A stretch of 10,924 bases of DNA from Goniomonas avonlea (GCA_003573635.1 QUTJ01031328.1:1-10924); one strand, 5' to 3'; positions 1-7,323 are shown, numbered from the stretch's first letter. The notes: generated by a model from the letters alone, not told the origin. Numbers and translations are program-made.

Positions 1-159
1 CCAATGGTGGCCTTGGGACGTGCGCCAGTGCTGCTGCAGTGGGTGCCACATGTACCTTTTCCTGTGACAACGGTTACCAAGTTGCTGGTTCTTCTCGGAC
101 ATGCAGTGCGAACACACCGAGCGCGGGGGTGTGGTCAGGGGCTGCTCAGACCTGCACAG
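1..159 (+). CDS. Exon A: sushi (CCP) domain, left-truncated by window edge
   Basis: Reading starts at base 3 (frame 3) with the NGGLGTC segment typical of the sushi modules in this array; the first conserved Cys lies outside the window. Visible landmarks are Cys in GTC, ATC, FSC, RTC and QTC, the GYQV turn, and the Trp of VWSG near the end, all expected of a CCP fold. The exon ends TGC ACA G, followed by GTGCCT as donor, leaving one base for the next codon. It is close in sequence to exons B and D. It stands on its own and does not follow FG-GAP repeats within the window, although what precedes it is unknown. Confidence 0.75.
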
Positions 160-3100
160 GTGCCTGTGTGTGGGTGTTGCCTGGGAGGGAGGCTGCATGT
201 GCACCGCACTGTGCCTTCAGAGTCCCAACCTTCTTTCTTGCCACGTTCCAACCTTCGTTCTTGCTAACATTACGCCCCCTTCGCATTGACACGTGTGCCA
301 GCGATTCCGAGCTACTGTGCTGCTCTNACCCCAGCCCCAACCAATGGTGGCCTTGGGACGTGCGCCAGCCCTGCTGTAGTGGGTGCCACGTGTACCTTTT
401 CCTGCAACCATGGCTACCAAGTTGCTGGTTCTTCTCGGACATGCAGTGTGAACACACCGAGCGTGGGGACGTGGTCAGGGGCTGCACAGACTTGCGCAGG
501 TAGCTGGTTTGTGGGTGCTTTCTGGTTGTTTGGGGTGCATGATTATCACTCGCAGTTGGAGGGAGGATGGAGGGTGAGGAGAGCGGCCATGTGTTGGGAG
601 GGAAGGCGATTGGAGGGGGGGGGGGTGGTTGAGAGGGATGCGTGTGGACTTGACATCTGACTGTTCAATGTTGTGGTGAGAGGATGGGGCGTGGATTTGG
701 AAAATGCCACCCTCTCCAGATGCTGTTCATCAGCGTCTTGCTTGGTTTGCTTGAGTGGCTTTTGGGCTTTGTCATTGGGAAGAGTGGAGTGGGGAGTGGT
801 GTCTGGGTGCAAGACCTCTCCTTGCGTCAAGGTGGAGGGGGGGGGGTACTTCCTGATGGAGGAGTACCAGCCCCTTTCTCCACTCAGGTGCTGTATGATT
901 TTGCTCGTCAATTTCTCTTGTTTGCTCTAGCTTGGAGCAAAGAGCTGCACAGGGGACTTCTCTCTCTCCCTCCCTCCCTCCCTTTCTTCCCTTCCTCCAC
1001 TTCCAGTACTCATGCACATCCACGGCTCCTCAATGGTGACCCCCACCCCCCCTTCTGCCATTTCCAGGATGGCGGGGGAAGACTCCCCCCCCCCTCGTGT
1101 ATGATGGGTCCGAGATTATACTCACTCTTCAACAGCGGGATCGTACGTCAGGCCCTCAAAGATCGCCAGCGAGACGGGGGGGATGCCATCTGCTCTCATT
1201 AGCGACCACGATCAGTTTGGGCGCTCAATCACCCACATTGGGGACCTCAATGGGGACGGGGTGGCNGACCTTGCTGTGGGGGCCTGTCTTGATGACACGG
1301 GGGACACCAACCGTGGCGCGGTGTATGTGCTGTGCTGTTCATGACGGCAGCTGGCACTGTGTCCTCAGCGGTCAAGATTGCCAGCGGGATGGGTGGACTG
1401 GGTGCGTTGACAAAGAGTGACCAATTTGGTGTGTCAGTGGCCGGTATTGGGGACCTCAACGGGGACGGGGTGGCCGACCTTGCTGTGGGGGCCTATCTTG
1501 ATGACACGGGGGGGACCGACCGTGGTGCGGTCTACGTGCTGTTCATGACCACGACTGGCACCGTGTCCTCATCTGTCAAGATTGCCAGCGGAGCGGCCGG
1601 ACTGGGTGCATTGGCGAATGATGACAATTTTGGCTCGGCGGTTGCCAGTATGGGGGACCTGAACGGGGACGGGGTGGCCGACCTTGCTGTGGGGGCCTTT
1701 CTTGATGACACGGGGGGCACCAACCGTGGTGCAGTGTACGTGCTGTTCATGACGGCGGCTGGTGGTGTGTCCTCGTCGGTCAAGATTGCCAGCGGGATCA
1801 ACGGTTTCGGTGCATTGGCAGACAATGACGGGTTTGGCACGGCAGTGGCCAATATTGGGGACCTCAACGGGGACGGGGTGGCCGACCTTACTGTGGGGGC
1901 CTCTACTGATGACACGGGGGGCACCGACCGTGGCGCGGTGTACGTGCTGTACATGACAGCGACTGGCACTGTGTCCTCATCGGTCAAGATTGCCAGCGGG
2001 ACCAGCGGACTTGGAGCATTGAGAAATAGTGACCAGTTTGGCTTTTCAGCGGCCGGTGTTGGGGACCTCAACGGGGACGGGGTGGTCAACCTTGCTGTGG
2101 GGGCCTATCTTGAGGACACGGGGGGCAGCGCCCGAGGTGCGGTGTACGTGCTGTTCATGACGGCGGCTGGTGGTGTGTCCTCGTCGGTCAAGATTGCCAG
2201 TGGAATGGGCGGACTGGGTGCATTGGCAGATAGTGCCTGTTTTGGCGTGTCAGTGGCAAGTATTGGGGACCTCAATGGGGACGGGGTGGCCGACCTTGCT
2301 GTGGGGAACTTTAGGGATCACACGGGGGGCGTCCACCGTGGTGCGGCGTACGTGCTGTTCATGACGGCGCCTGGCACTGTGCTTAACTCCTGTGCTGCAC
2401 TCACCCCAGCCCCAACCAATGGTGGCCTTGGGACGTGCGCCAGTGCTGCTCTATTGGGTGCCACGTGTACTATTTCCTGCAATAATGGTTACCAGGTCGC
2501 CGGTGCCTCTCGAACATGCAGTGTGACCACACAGGCCACGGGGACGTGGTCAGGGGCTGCACAGGCCTGCACAGGTAATCACTTGGCTGTATTGAGGTTG
2601 GCTTCCGGTGTGCATGGCTCTTGCCATTTGGGGCAGTGCGGAGTGGAGTAGCGTGTGGTGGAGTGGAGTGGCGTGGCGTGGTTATGGGGTGGGTCTGATT
2701 GACCATTTGACGCTGGCAACCTGGATTTCTTCCAAGTTAGTTCCATTGCAGCTTTCAGTGACCTTCCAGGCCATGCGGGAGACTTGAGCTGCGAGAACCC
2801 TCTTGGTGGAAGGGTGCGGAGTAGACTGGACCAGACATGTTGTCCTTTGACCTTTCTCCCTTCTTGCCTTTGACACATATTGCAGCGATTTCGAACTACT
2901 GTGCTGCTCTTCCCACAGCCCCATCCAATGGTGGCCTTGGGACGTGCGCCAGTCCTGCTGCAGTGGGTGCCACGTGTACCTTTTTCTGCAACAACGGGTA
3001 CCAAGTTGCTGGCTCTTCTCGGACATGCAGCGCGAACACACCGAGCGTGGGGACGTGGTCAGGGGCTGCACAGACTTGCGCAGGTAGCTTTTACTTGGTT

Positions 3101-6100
3101 AAGGGTGGTCTTCGGTTGGTTTGGGTGCATGGTCGTCGGTCAGTTCCTCTTCTTTTTGGGGGGGGGTGAGAGGGGAACAGCGTAGTTGGGGTGAGGGGAG
3201 CGGGGGGCGGAGAGACCACATTCGGGAACGTGGAGTCTGGACTCGTGGTTTTTGGTGGTCGCGTCACTTGACATATATTTCAACTTATTGCGGGAGGTGG
3301 AGACAGGATTTGGACAGCCTTTGCATATTGGTGTTGATCGTTTGTGTGTCGTGTTTGGTTGGCTTGAGTGTTCGCTTTGAGTGGGGAGTGGTGCAGCCAA
3401 GGGGTGAGAGGTGCAGCGGGGTGATCGATGACTGCAAGATAAGTTCGAGAGTACGCTCACTCCTCCACAGCGGGATCATACGTCAGGCCCTCAAAGATTG
3501 CCAGTGGGACCGGGGGGATGCCATCTGCTCTCATTAGCGACAACGATTGGTTTGGGCGCTCAATCACCCGCATTGGGGAGCCTGCCTGAAGGCATAAGAG
3601 AGAAGAGAAGAAGGAGACTATTCAAACTGTTGCAAAGCTGACTCTTAGCTGAGTGATGACACGGGGGGCACCGACCGTGGTGCGGTGTACGTGCTGTTCA
3701 TGACGGCGGCTGGCACCGTGTCCTCATCTGTCAAGATTGCCAGTGGAACGAGCGGACTGGGTGCATTGGCAAATAGTGACCAATTTGGCATCTCCGTGGC
3801 TGGTATTGGGGACCTCAACGGGGACGGGGTGGTTGACCTTGCTGTGGGCCTTTCTTGATGACACGGGGGGCACCGACTGTGGCGCGGTCTACGTGCTGTT
3901 CATGACTACCGCTGGCACTGTGTCCTCATCTGTCAAGATTGCGAGCGGAACTGCCGGATTGGGTGCATTGGCACTTGGTGACTACTTTAGCATTTCAGTG
4001 GCCAGTATGGGGGACCTCAACGGGGACGGGGTGGTCGACCTTGCTGTGGGGGCCTATCAGGATGACACAGGGGGGAGCAACCGTGGTGCTGTGTACGTGC
4101 TGTTCATGACGGCGGCTGGTGGTGTGTCCTCGTCGGTTAAGATTGCCAGCGGGATCAACGGTTTCAGTGCATTGGCAGACAATGACGGGTTTGGCACGGC
4201 AGTGGCCAGTATTGGGGACCTCAACGGGGATGGGGTGGTTGATCTTGCTGTGGGGGCCTTTAAGGATGACACGGGGGGCGTTGACCGTGGTGCAGTGTAC
4301 GTGCTGTTCATGACGGCGGCTGGCACCGTGTCCTCATTTGTCAAGATTGCCAGCGGGACAAGCGGACTGCCTGCTGGCACATTGGCAGACAATGACGGGT
4401 TTGGCCTGTCAGTGGCCAGCGTTGGGGACCTCAACGGGGACGGGGTGGNCGACCTTGCTGTGGGGGCCAATCTTGATGACACAGGGGGCAGCAACCGCGG
4501 TGCGGTGTATGTGCTGTTCATGACTACAGCTGGCACTGTGTCCTCTTTTGTCAAGGTTGCCAGCGGGACTAACGGGCTGGGTGCATTGGCAAATACTGAC
4601 CAGTTTGGCGTGTCGGTGGCTGGTATTGGGGACCTGAACGGGGACGGGGTGGCCGACCTTGCTGTGGGGGCCTATTATGACGACACGGGGGGCGCTGACC
4701 GTGGTGCGGTGTACGTGCTGTTCATGGCGGCGGCTGGCACTGTGCATAACTACTGTCCTGCACTCACCTCAGCACCGACCAATGGTGGCCTTGGGACATG
4801 CGCCAATGCTGCGGCAGTGGGTGCTACATGTGCTATCTCCTGCAATATCGGGTACTATGTTTCTGGTGGTGCTTCCCGAACTTGCAGTGCGACCACACAG
4901 GTCGCGGGGATGTGGACAGGGGCTGCACAGACCTGCACAGGTAACAACTGCCTTTTGTTCTTATCATGGAGTGAGCTACTGCATTCGTTAAGTGAACTGC
5001 TGTACTGGGACTAGTGCCTACTTCTTGTCGCTGGTTTATAAACCAGCGGCTGGTTTAGATCGGCTGGAAAAATCCATTAGAGATATCTATCAACTGGCAC
5101 GTGCGGCATAATCATTTGATTACGGCTGGTTTGCATTGATTACGGCTGGTTTACAACAAGTAGGCACTAGGAGTGTGAGAGATTGTTGAATTCAGTGAGC
5201 CACCGAGCTCTCTGAAGGCAAATCTGTGATTTCCCTTGTCTTTGTTTCACTTCTTGTGCCCAAGCGATGCTAGGCATGGTCGAAATCGCTGCATGCTGGT
5301 CCGAGATTTCGCTCACCCGTCGACAGCATACATCAGTCCGTCAAAGATTGCCAGTGGAACAGCTGGAATTGGTGCATTGTTCGATCAAGGTAAGTTCGGC
5401 AAGTCAGTTACGGTTATGGGAGACCTCAACGGGGACGGGGTGGGTGACCTTGCTGTGGGGACCCCAGCTGATAGCACGGGGGGCACCGACCGTGGCGCGG
5501 TGTACGTGCTGTTCATGGCAGCGGCGGGCACTGTGGCTTCATCGATCAAGATTGCCAGCGGGACGAGCGGACTGGGTGCATTGGCAAATGGTGACAATTT
5601 TGGCGCGTCAGTGGCTGGTATTGGGGACCTCAACGGGGACGGGGTGGTCGACCTTGTTGTGGGGGCCTATTATGATGCCACCGGGGGCACGGACCGTGGC
5701 GCGGTGTATGTGCTGTTCATGACGGCGGCCGGCTCTGTGTCCTCATCGGTCAAGATTGCCAGCGGGACCAGCGGACTGGGTGCATTGGCAAATGGTGACA
5801 GGTTTGGAACATCAGTGGCCAGTATTGGGGACCTCAACGGGGACGGGGTGGCCGACCTTGCTGTGGGGGCCTTTCTTGATGACACTGGGGGCACGGACCG
5901 TGGCGCAGTGTACGTGCTGTTCATGACTACCGCTGGCAGCGTCTCTTCATCGGCCAAGATTGCCAGTGGAACGAGCGGACTGGGTGCATTGGCAAATGGT
6001 GACAGGCTCGGCACGGCAGTGGCCAGTATTGGGGACCTCAACGGGGACGGGGTGGTCGACCTTGCTGTGGGGGCCTATCTTGATGACACGGGGGGCACCG

Positions 6101-6762
6101 ACTGTGGCGCGGTGTACGTGCTGTTCATGACGGCGGCTGGTGGTGTGTCCTCGTCGGTCAAGATTGCCAGCGGGATGAGCGGACTGCCTGCTGGCACATT
6201 GACTCCCAGTGACCTTTTTGGAACATCAATGGCCAGTATTGGGGACCTGAACGGGGACGGGGTGGTCGACCTTGCTGTGGGGGCCCTAGAGGATGACACG
6301 GGGGGCGCCAACCGTGGTGCGGTGTACGTGCTGTTCATGACGGCGGCTGGCACCGTGTCCTCATCGGTCAAGATTGCGAGCGGGATGAGCGGGCTGGGTG
6401 CTTTGGCCAACGAGGACAGATTTGGCGTCTCCGTGGCAAGTATTGGGGACCTCAACGGGGACGGGGTGGTCGACCTTGCCATGGGGGCCTATCTTGATGA
6501 CACGGGGGGCACCGACCGTGGTGCGGTGTACGTGCTGTTCATGACGGCGGCCGGCACCGTGCATAACTACTGCCCTGCACTCACCCCAGCGCCAACCAAT
6601 GGTGGCCTTGGGACGTGCGCCAATGCTGCTCTGGTGGGTGCCACGTGTACTATTTCCTGCAACACCGGGTACCAAGTCTCCGGTGCTTCTCGAACTTGCA
6701 GTGCCAACACACAGGCTCCGGGCGTGGGCGTGTGGTCCGGGGATCCACAGAGCTGCACATAG
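1..6762 (+). CDS. Modular FG-GAP/sushi extracellular protein gene, 5'-partial, six exons in window
   Basis: Gene model from GT-AG junctions: exons 1-159, 302-499, 1136-2574, 2886-3083, 3471-4940 and 5327-6762. Each of the first five exons ends with one base (G) of a split codon and each following exon begins with CG or CA, so all five junctions rebuild an Ala codon; this regularity is the main support for the model. Domain order is sushi, sushi, 6x FG-GAP + sushi, sushi, 6x FG-GAP + sushi, 6x FG-GAP + sushi, stop. FG-GAP repeats form the calcium-binding beta-propeller of integrin alpha chains, and sushi domains are extracellular recognition modules, so a secreted or surface adhesion role is inferred. 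The signal peptide, if any, lies off the left edge. No membrane segment is visible before the stop. Three disruptions (about 1328-1337, 3580-3653, 3846-3848) break the frame, so this may be a decaying gene or a draft-assembly artefact in a repeat array. More than one gene cannot be excluded. Confidence 0.7.
302..499 (+). CDS. Exon B: single sushi (CCP) domain
   Basis: A 198-bp exon encoding exactly one sushi domain between phase-1 splice sites (acceptor ...TGTGCCAG at 301, donor GTAGCT at 500). The protein runs from IPSYC to QTCAG, with six cysteines (YC, GTC, ATC, FSC, RTC, QTC) and the conserved Trp in TWSG. Classical CCP domains have four cysteines; the six-cysteine form resembles that of selectin CCPs. 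One undetermined base at 327 falls in a CTN codon and does not change Leu. The exon can be gained or lost without shifting the frame. Exon D is its near copy 2584 bp downstream. Confidence 0.85.
500..1135 (+). other. Intron B-C, 636 bp, low-complexity tracts
   Basis: Begins GTAGCT and ends CTTCAACAG. No convincing exon was seen inside. It contains a G11 run (615-625), a G10 run (837-846), a 42-base pure pyrimidine tract (957-998) and a C10 run (1085-1094). Its first part (tttggggtgcatg) and its middle (gagtggggagtggtg) recur in intron D-E, showing that introns were copied with the exons. Confidence 0.65.
957..998 (+). repeat. 42-base pure pyrimidine tract in intron B-C
   Basis: TC and CCCT repeats without any purine from 957 to 998. 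It lies about 140 bases before the exon C acceptor, too far to act as the usual polypyrimidine tract of that site. It can form triplex DNA and is slippage-prone. Confidence 0.8.
1136..2574 (+). CDS. Exon C: six FG-GAP repeats plus sushi domain, with a frameshift
   Basis: The exon starts after CAACAG with GSYVRPSKIAS in frame 1. Repeat 1 (1136-1343) reads to a TGA at 1342-1344 because TGCTG is present twice (1328-1332 and 1333-1337), where sister repeats have it once. Past the duplication, frame 3 is open to the exon end. Repeats 2-6 occupy 1344-1547, 1548-1751, 1752-1955, 1956-2159 and 2160-2363, exactly 204 bp (68 residues) each. Each carries an FG motif, the calcium loop DLNGDGVxDLAVGA, DDTGG, and a closing RGAVYVLFM strand. 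Repeat 5 has N instead of the last D of the loop (GVVNL). The sushi domain spans 2364-2574, ending TGC ACA G before donor GTAATC. The N at 1266 lies in the Ala codon of the first loop. A six- or seven-bladed propeller is inferred from the FG-GAP family. Confidence 0.8.
1344..2363 (+). repeat. 204-bp tandem coding repeat, five exact-length copies (exon C)
   Basis: The ATG of the VLFM strand recurs at 1341, 1545, 1749, 1953, 2157 and 2361, an unbroken 204-bp period. Similarity extends to synonymous positions, for example the GGGGACCTCAACGGGGACGG block in most copies, so the array behaves as a coding minisatellite. The equivalent arrays in exons E (3703-4726) and F (5518-6543) have the same period, with one 210-bp unit each at position five. 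Confidence 0.9.
2575..2885 (+). other. Intron C-D, 311 bp
   Basis: Runs from donor GTAATC to acceptor ACACATATTGCAG. It includes an imperfect GTGGA-rich stretch (about 2638-2680). Its first half matches the sequence that follows the stop codon of exon F, including cagtgcGGAGTGG and the CTTTCAGTGA segment. No gene was seen inside it. Confidence 0.65.
2886..3083 (+). CDS. Exon D: single sushi (CCP) domain
   Basis: A 198-bp, phase-1/phase-1 exon, the same length as exon B and nearly identical to it. The protein runs from ISNYC to QTCAG with six cysteines, the NGGLGTC opening, FFCNNGYQV, and the TWSG Trp. The acceptor is CATATTGCAG and the donor GTAGCT. The reading frame is intact. It lies between the two FG-GAP exons C and E, in the same position relative to E as exon B to C, which supports duplication of a sushi + FG-GAP block. 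Confidence 0.85.
3084..3470 (+). other. Intron D-E, 387 bp
   Basis: Donor GTAGCT, acceptor CTCCTCCACAG. It contains a G9 run (3158-3166). Parts are related to intron B-C (tttgggtgcatgg near the start, gagtggggagtggtg in the middle). It is about 250 bp shorter than that intron, lacking the pyrimidine tract. No exon was recognised inside. Confidence 0.65.
3471..4940 (+). CDS. Exon E: six FG-GAP repeats plus sushi domain, two disruptions
   Basis: The exon starts GSYVRPSKIAS in frame 2, like exon C. Repeat 1 (3471-3702) is broken: after ITRIGE the calcium-loop DNA (about 45 bp in sister repeats) is replaced by about 74 unrelated bases (3580-3653) bringing an in-frame TGA at 3587-3589. Homology resumes at GATGACAC (3655) in frame 1. 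Repeat 2 (3703-3904) is 202 bp because the run after GCTGT has three G (3846-3848) where sisters have five; this returns the reading to frame 2. Repeats 3, 4 and 6 are 204 bp (3905-4108, 4109-4312, 4523-4726); repeat 5 (4313-4522) is 210 bp with an extra two residues (GLPAGTLA). The sushi domain is 4727-4940 with donor GTAACA. The N at 4449 makes an Ala/Val choice in a calcium loop. The +29 and -2 changes sum to +27, so the outer frame is kept but the stop is not avoided. Confidence 0.78.
3580..3653 (+). other. Unrelated segment replacing a calcium loop in exon E repeat 1
   Basis: After CACCCGCATTGGGGA the sequence leaves the repeat consensus and becomes a purine-rich, G/A-dominated stretch, then returns at TGATGACACGG. 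No donor GT or other sign of an intron was found at the junction. It carries an in-frame TGA. It could be a repair insertion, a mobile-element footprint or a mis-join of assembly reads. Confidence 0.6.
5011..5170. mobile_element. MITE-like element with 18-bp terminal inverted repeats
   Basis: An 18-bp sequence at 5011-5028 (CTAGTGCCTACTTCTTGT) is inverted at 5153-5170 with one mismatch. The 160-bp element has no coding capacity. The outermost CTAG is its own reverse complement, so it could be a 4-bp target duplication, or the inner TA a Tc1/mariner-type duplication; the sequence alone does not decide. Inside are a perfect 18-bp palindrome (5030-5047) and two copies of GATTACGGCTGGTTT with a 20-bp period (5118-5132, 5138-5152). 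It lies fully inside an intron. Family assignment is not possible by eye. Confidence 0.6.
5030..5047. repeat. Perfect 18-bp palindrome inside the MITE-like element
   Basis: GCTGGTTTATAAACCAGC equals its own reverse complement. The half-site GCTGGTTT recurs in direct orientation three more times within the element, so it may be a sub-terminal repeat of the kind bound by transposases. Confidence 0.75.
5327..6762 (+). CDS. Exon F: six FG-GAP repeats plus terminal sushi domain, intact
   Basis: The only FG-GAP exon here without a frame lesion. It starts AYISPSKIAS after CGACAG. Repeats are 5327-5517, 5518-5721, 5722-5925, 5926-6129, 6130-6339 (210 bp, with GLPAGTLT like repeat 5 of exon E) and 6340-6543. 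Each has the loop D-x-N-G-D-G-x-x-D and a closing GAVYVLFM; repeat 4 has TDCGAVY, a Cys where most copies have Arg. The sushi domain spans 6544-6762 and is two residues longer near its end (PGVGVWSG). The final codons are AGC TGC ACA TAG, directly followed by GTAATCG. Sister exons read TGC ACA G|GTAATC, so a 2-bp TA insertion at the old donor creates the stop. Calcium-binding propeller plus sushi suggests an extracellular ligand-binding head. Confidence 0.85.
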
Positions 6763-6955
6763 GTAATCGTTCGGTTGGCTTAGCGAGTGGTTCCTTGCGT
6801 GTGTGCGTGTGCATAGCTCATGCCATTGAGAAGCAGCGGGGCAGTGCAGAGTGGACAGTGCAGAGTGGAGTGGAGTCGAATGGAGTTGCGTTGTTTGGTC
6901 TGTGTCCGGTTGACTTTCAGTGATCTGCCGTAGTGCAATTGAACAGGCTCGTATC

Positions 6956-7077
6956 GATGACACATGGGGCACCAACTGCGGCTCGGAGTACATGTTGTTC
7001 ATGACTATGGCTGGTGGTTGTCCTCATTGTATGTGGGATTGGACTGGGTGCATTGGCAGTTAGCGCATTGGCAGGCC
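6956..7077 (+). pseudogene. Decayed FG-GAP repeat fragment
   Basis: Reading from 6956 gives DDTWGTNCGSEYMLFMTMAG, clearly related to DDTGGTNRGAVYVLFMTAAG of the intact repeats. After GGTGGT the copy is compressed (a deletion through the SSVKIAS segment), then resumes at GGACTGGGTGCATTGGCAG. A TAG stop follows, and GCATTGGCAG appears again directly after (about 7068-7077). No calcium loop and no sushi domain remain. It is the remnant of a further FG-GAP exon beyond the present stop codon. Confidence 0.75.
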
Positions 7078-7317
7078 GCCGCCGCGGGAACGCGGTGTGA
7101 ACTATTTCCCTGGAAAATTTCAGACTTAGAGGACAAGGGGAACACCTCCAAATCTGGCCTTGAAATTCGTGATTGGGCCTTTTTTCATTCTAGGCCTCCC
7201 ATTTTCCCCCCCGTTGTGACGGAGAGGTTTTCGCCGCCCTATCGAGCATATATCTGGCTGTGTGAGGGTTTCCTTCTAGGTTTACTTTAACAAAGGCCTT
7301 AAAAACATTAAATATTC

Positions 7318-7323
7318 AATAAA
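7318..7323 (+). promoter_or_regulatory. Candidate poly(A) signal AATAAA
   Basis: AATAAA in AT-rich sequence 556 bp after the exon F stop. It would give the FG-GAP/sushi transcript a 3' UTR of about 0.57 kb. Such hexamers arise by chance in AT-rich DNA, so support is weak. Confidence 0.25.

Larger units (their letters stand above)
4941..5326 (+). other. Intron E-F, 386 bp, carrying a MITE-like insertion
   Basis: Donor GTAACA, acceptor CCGTCGACAG. Positions 5011-5170 are an inverted-repeat element. The last part (ggtccgagatt...ctcac) is related to the end of intron B-C. No sushi exon lies here, unlike the C-to-E interval, so this unit lost or never had the stand-alone sushi exon. Confidence 0.65.

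Noticed and set aside
684-1202. 172-residue plus-strand open frame
   Set aside because: It runs through homopolymer and microsatellite sequence of intron B-C and overlaps the start of exon C in the wrong frame. No family similarity was seen.
1344-2363. Regular 204-bp periodicity as a CRISPR or satellite array
   Set aside because: There is no repeat-spacer organisation. The units are coding, in frame, and match the FG-GAP fold with conserved calcium ligands.
3737-3845. Reading frame 2 upstream of the G-run loss in exon E as a coding start
   Set aside because: In this stretch the FG-GAP consensus is in frame 1; frame 2 gives an unrelated peptide (MPVERADWVHW) that joins the repeat only after the two-base loss.
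1532-6482. Long minus-strand open frames rich in Ser, Pro, Thr and Ala across the FG-GAP exons (for example 1532-2089, 5670-6041, 6075-6482)
   Set aside because: They are the same antisense shadow repeated with the 204-bp period. They have no domain, and they break where the plus-strand repeats change. The plus strand explains the conservation.
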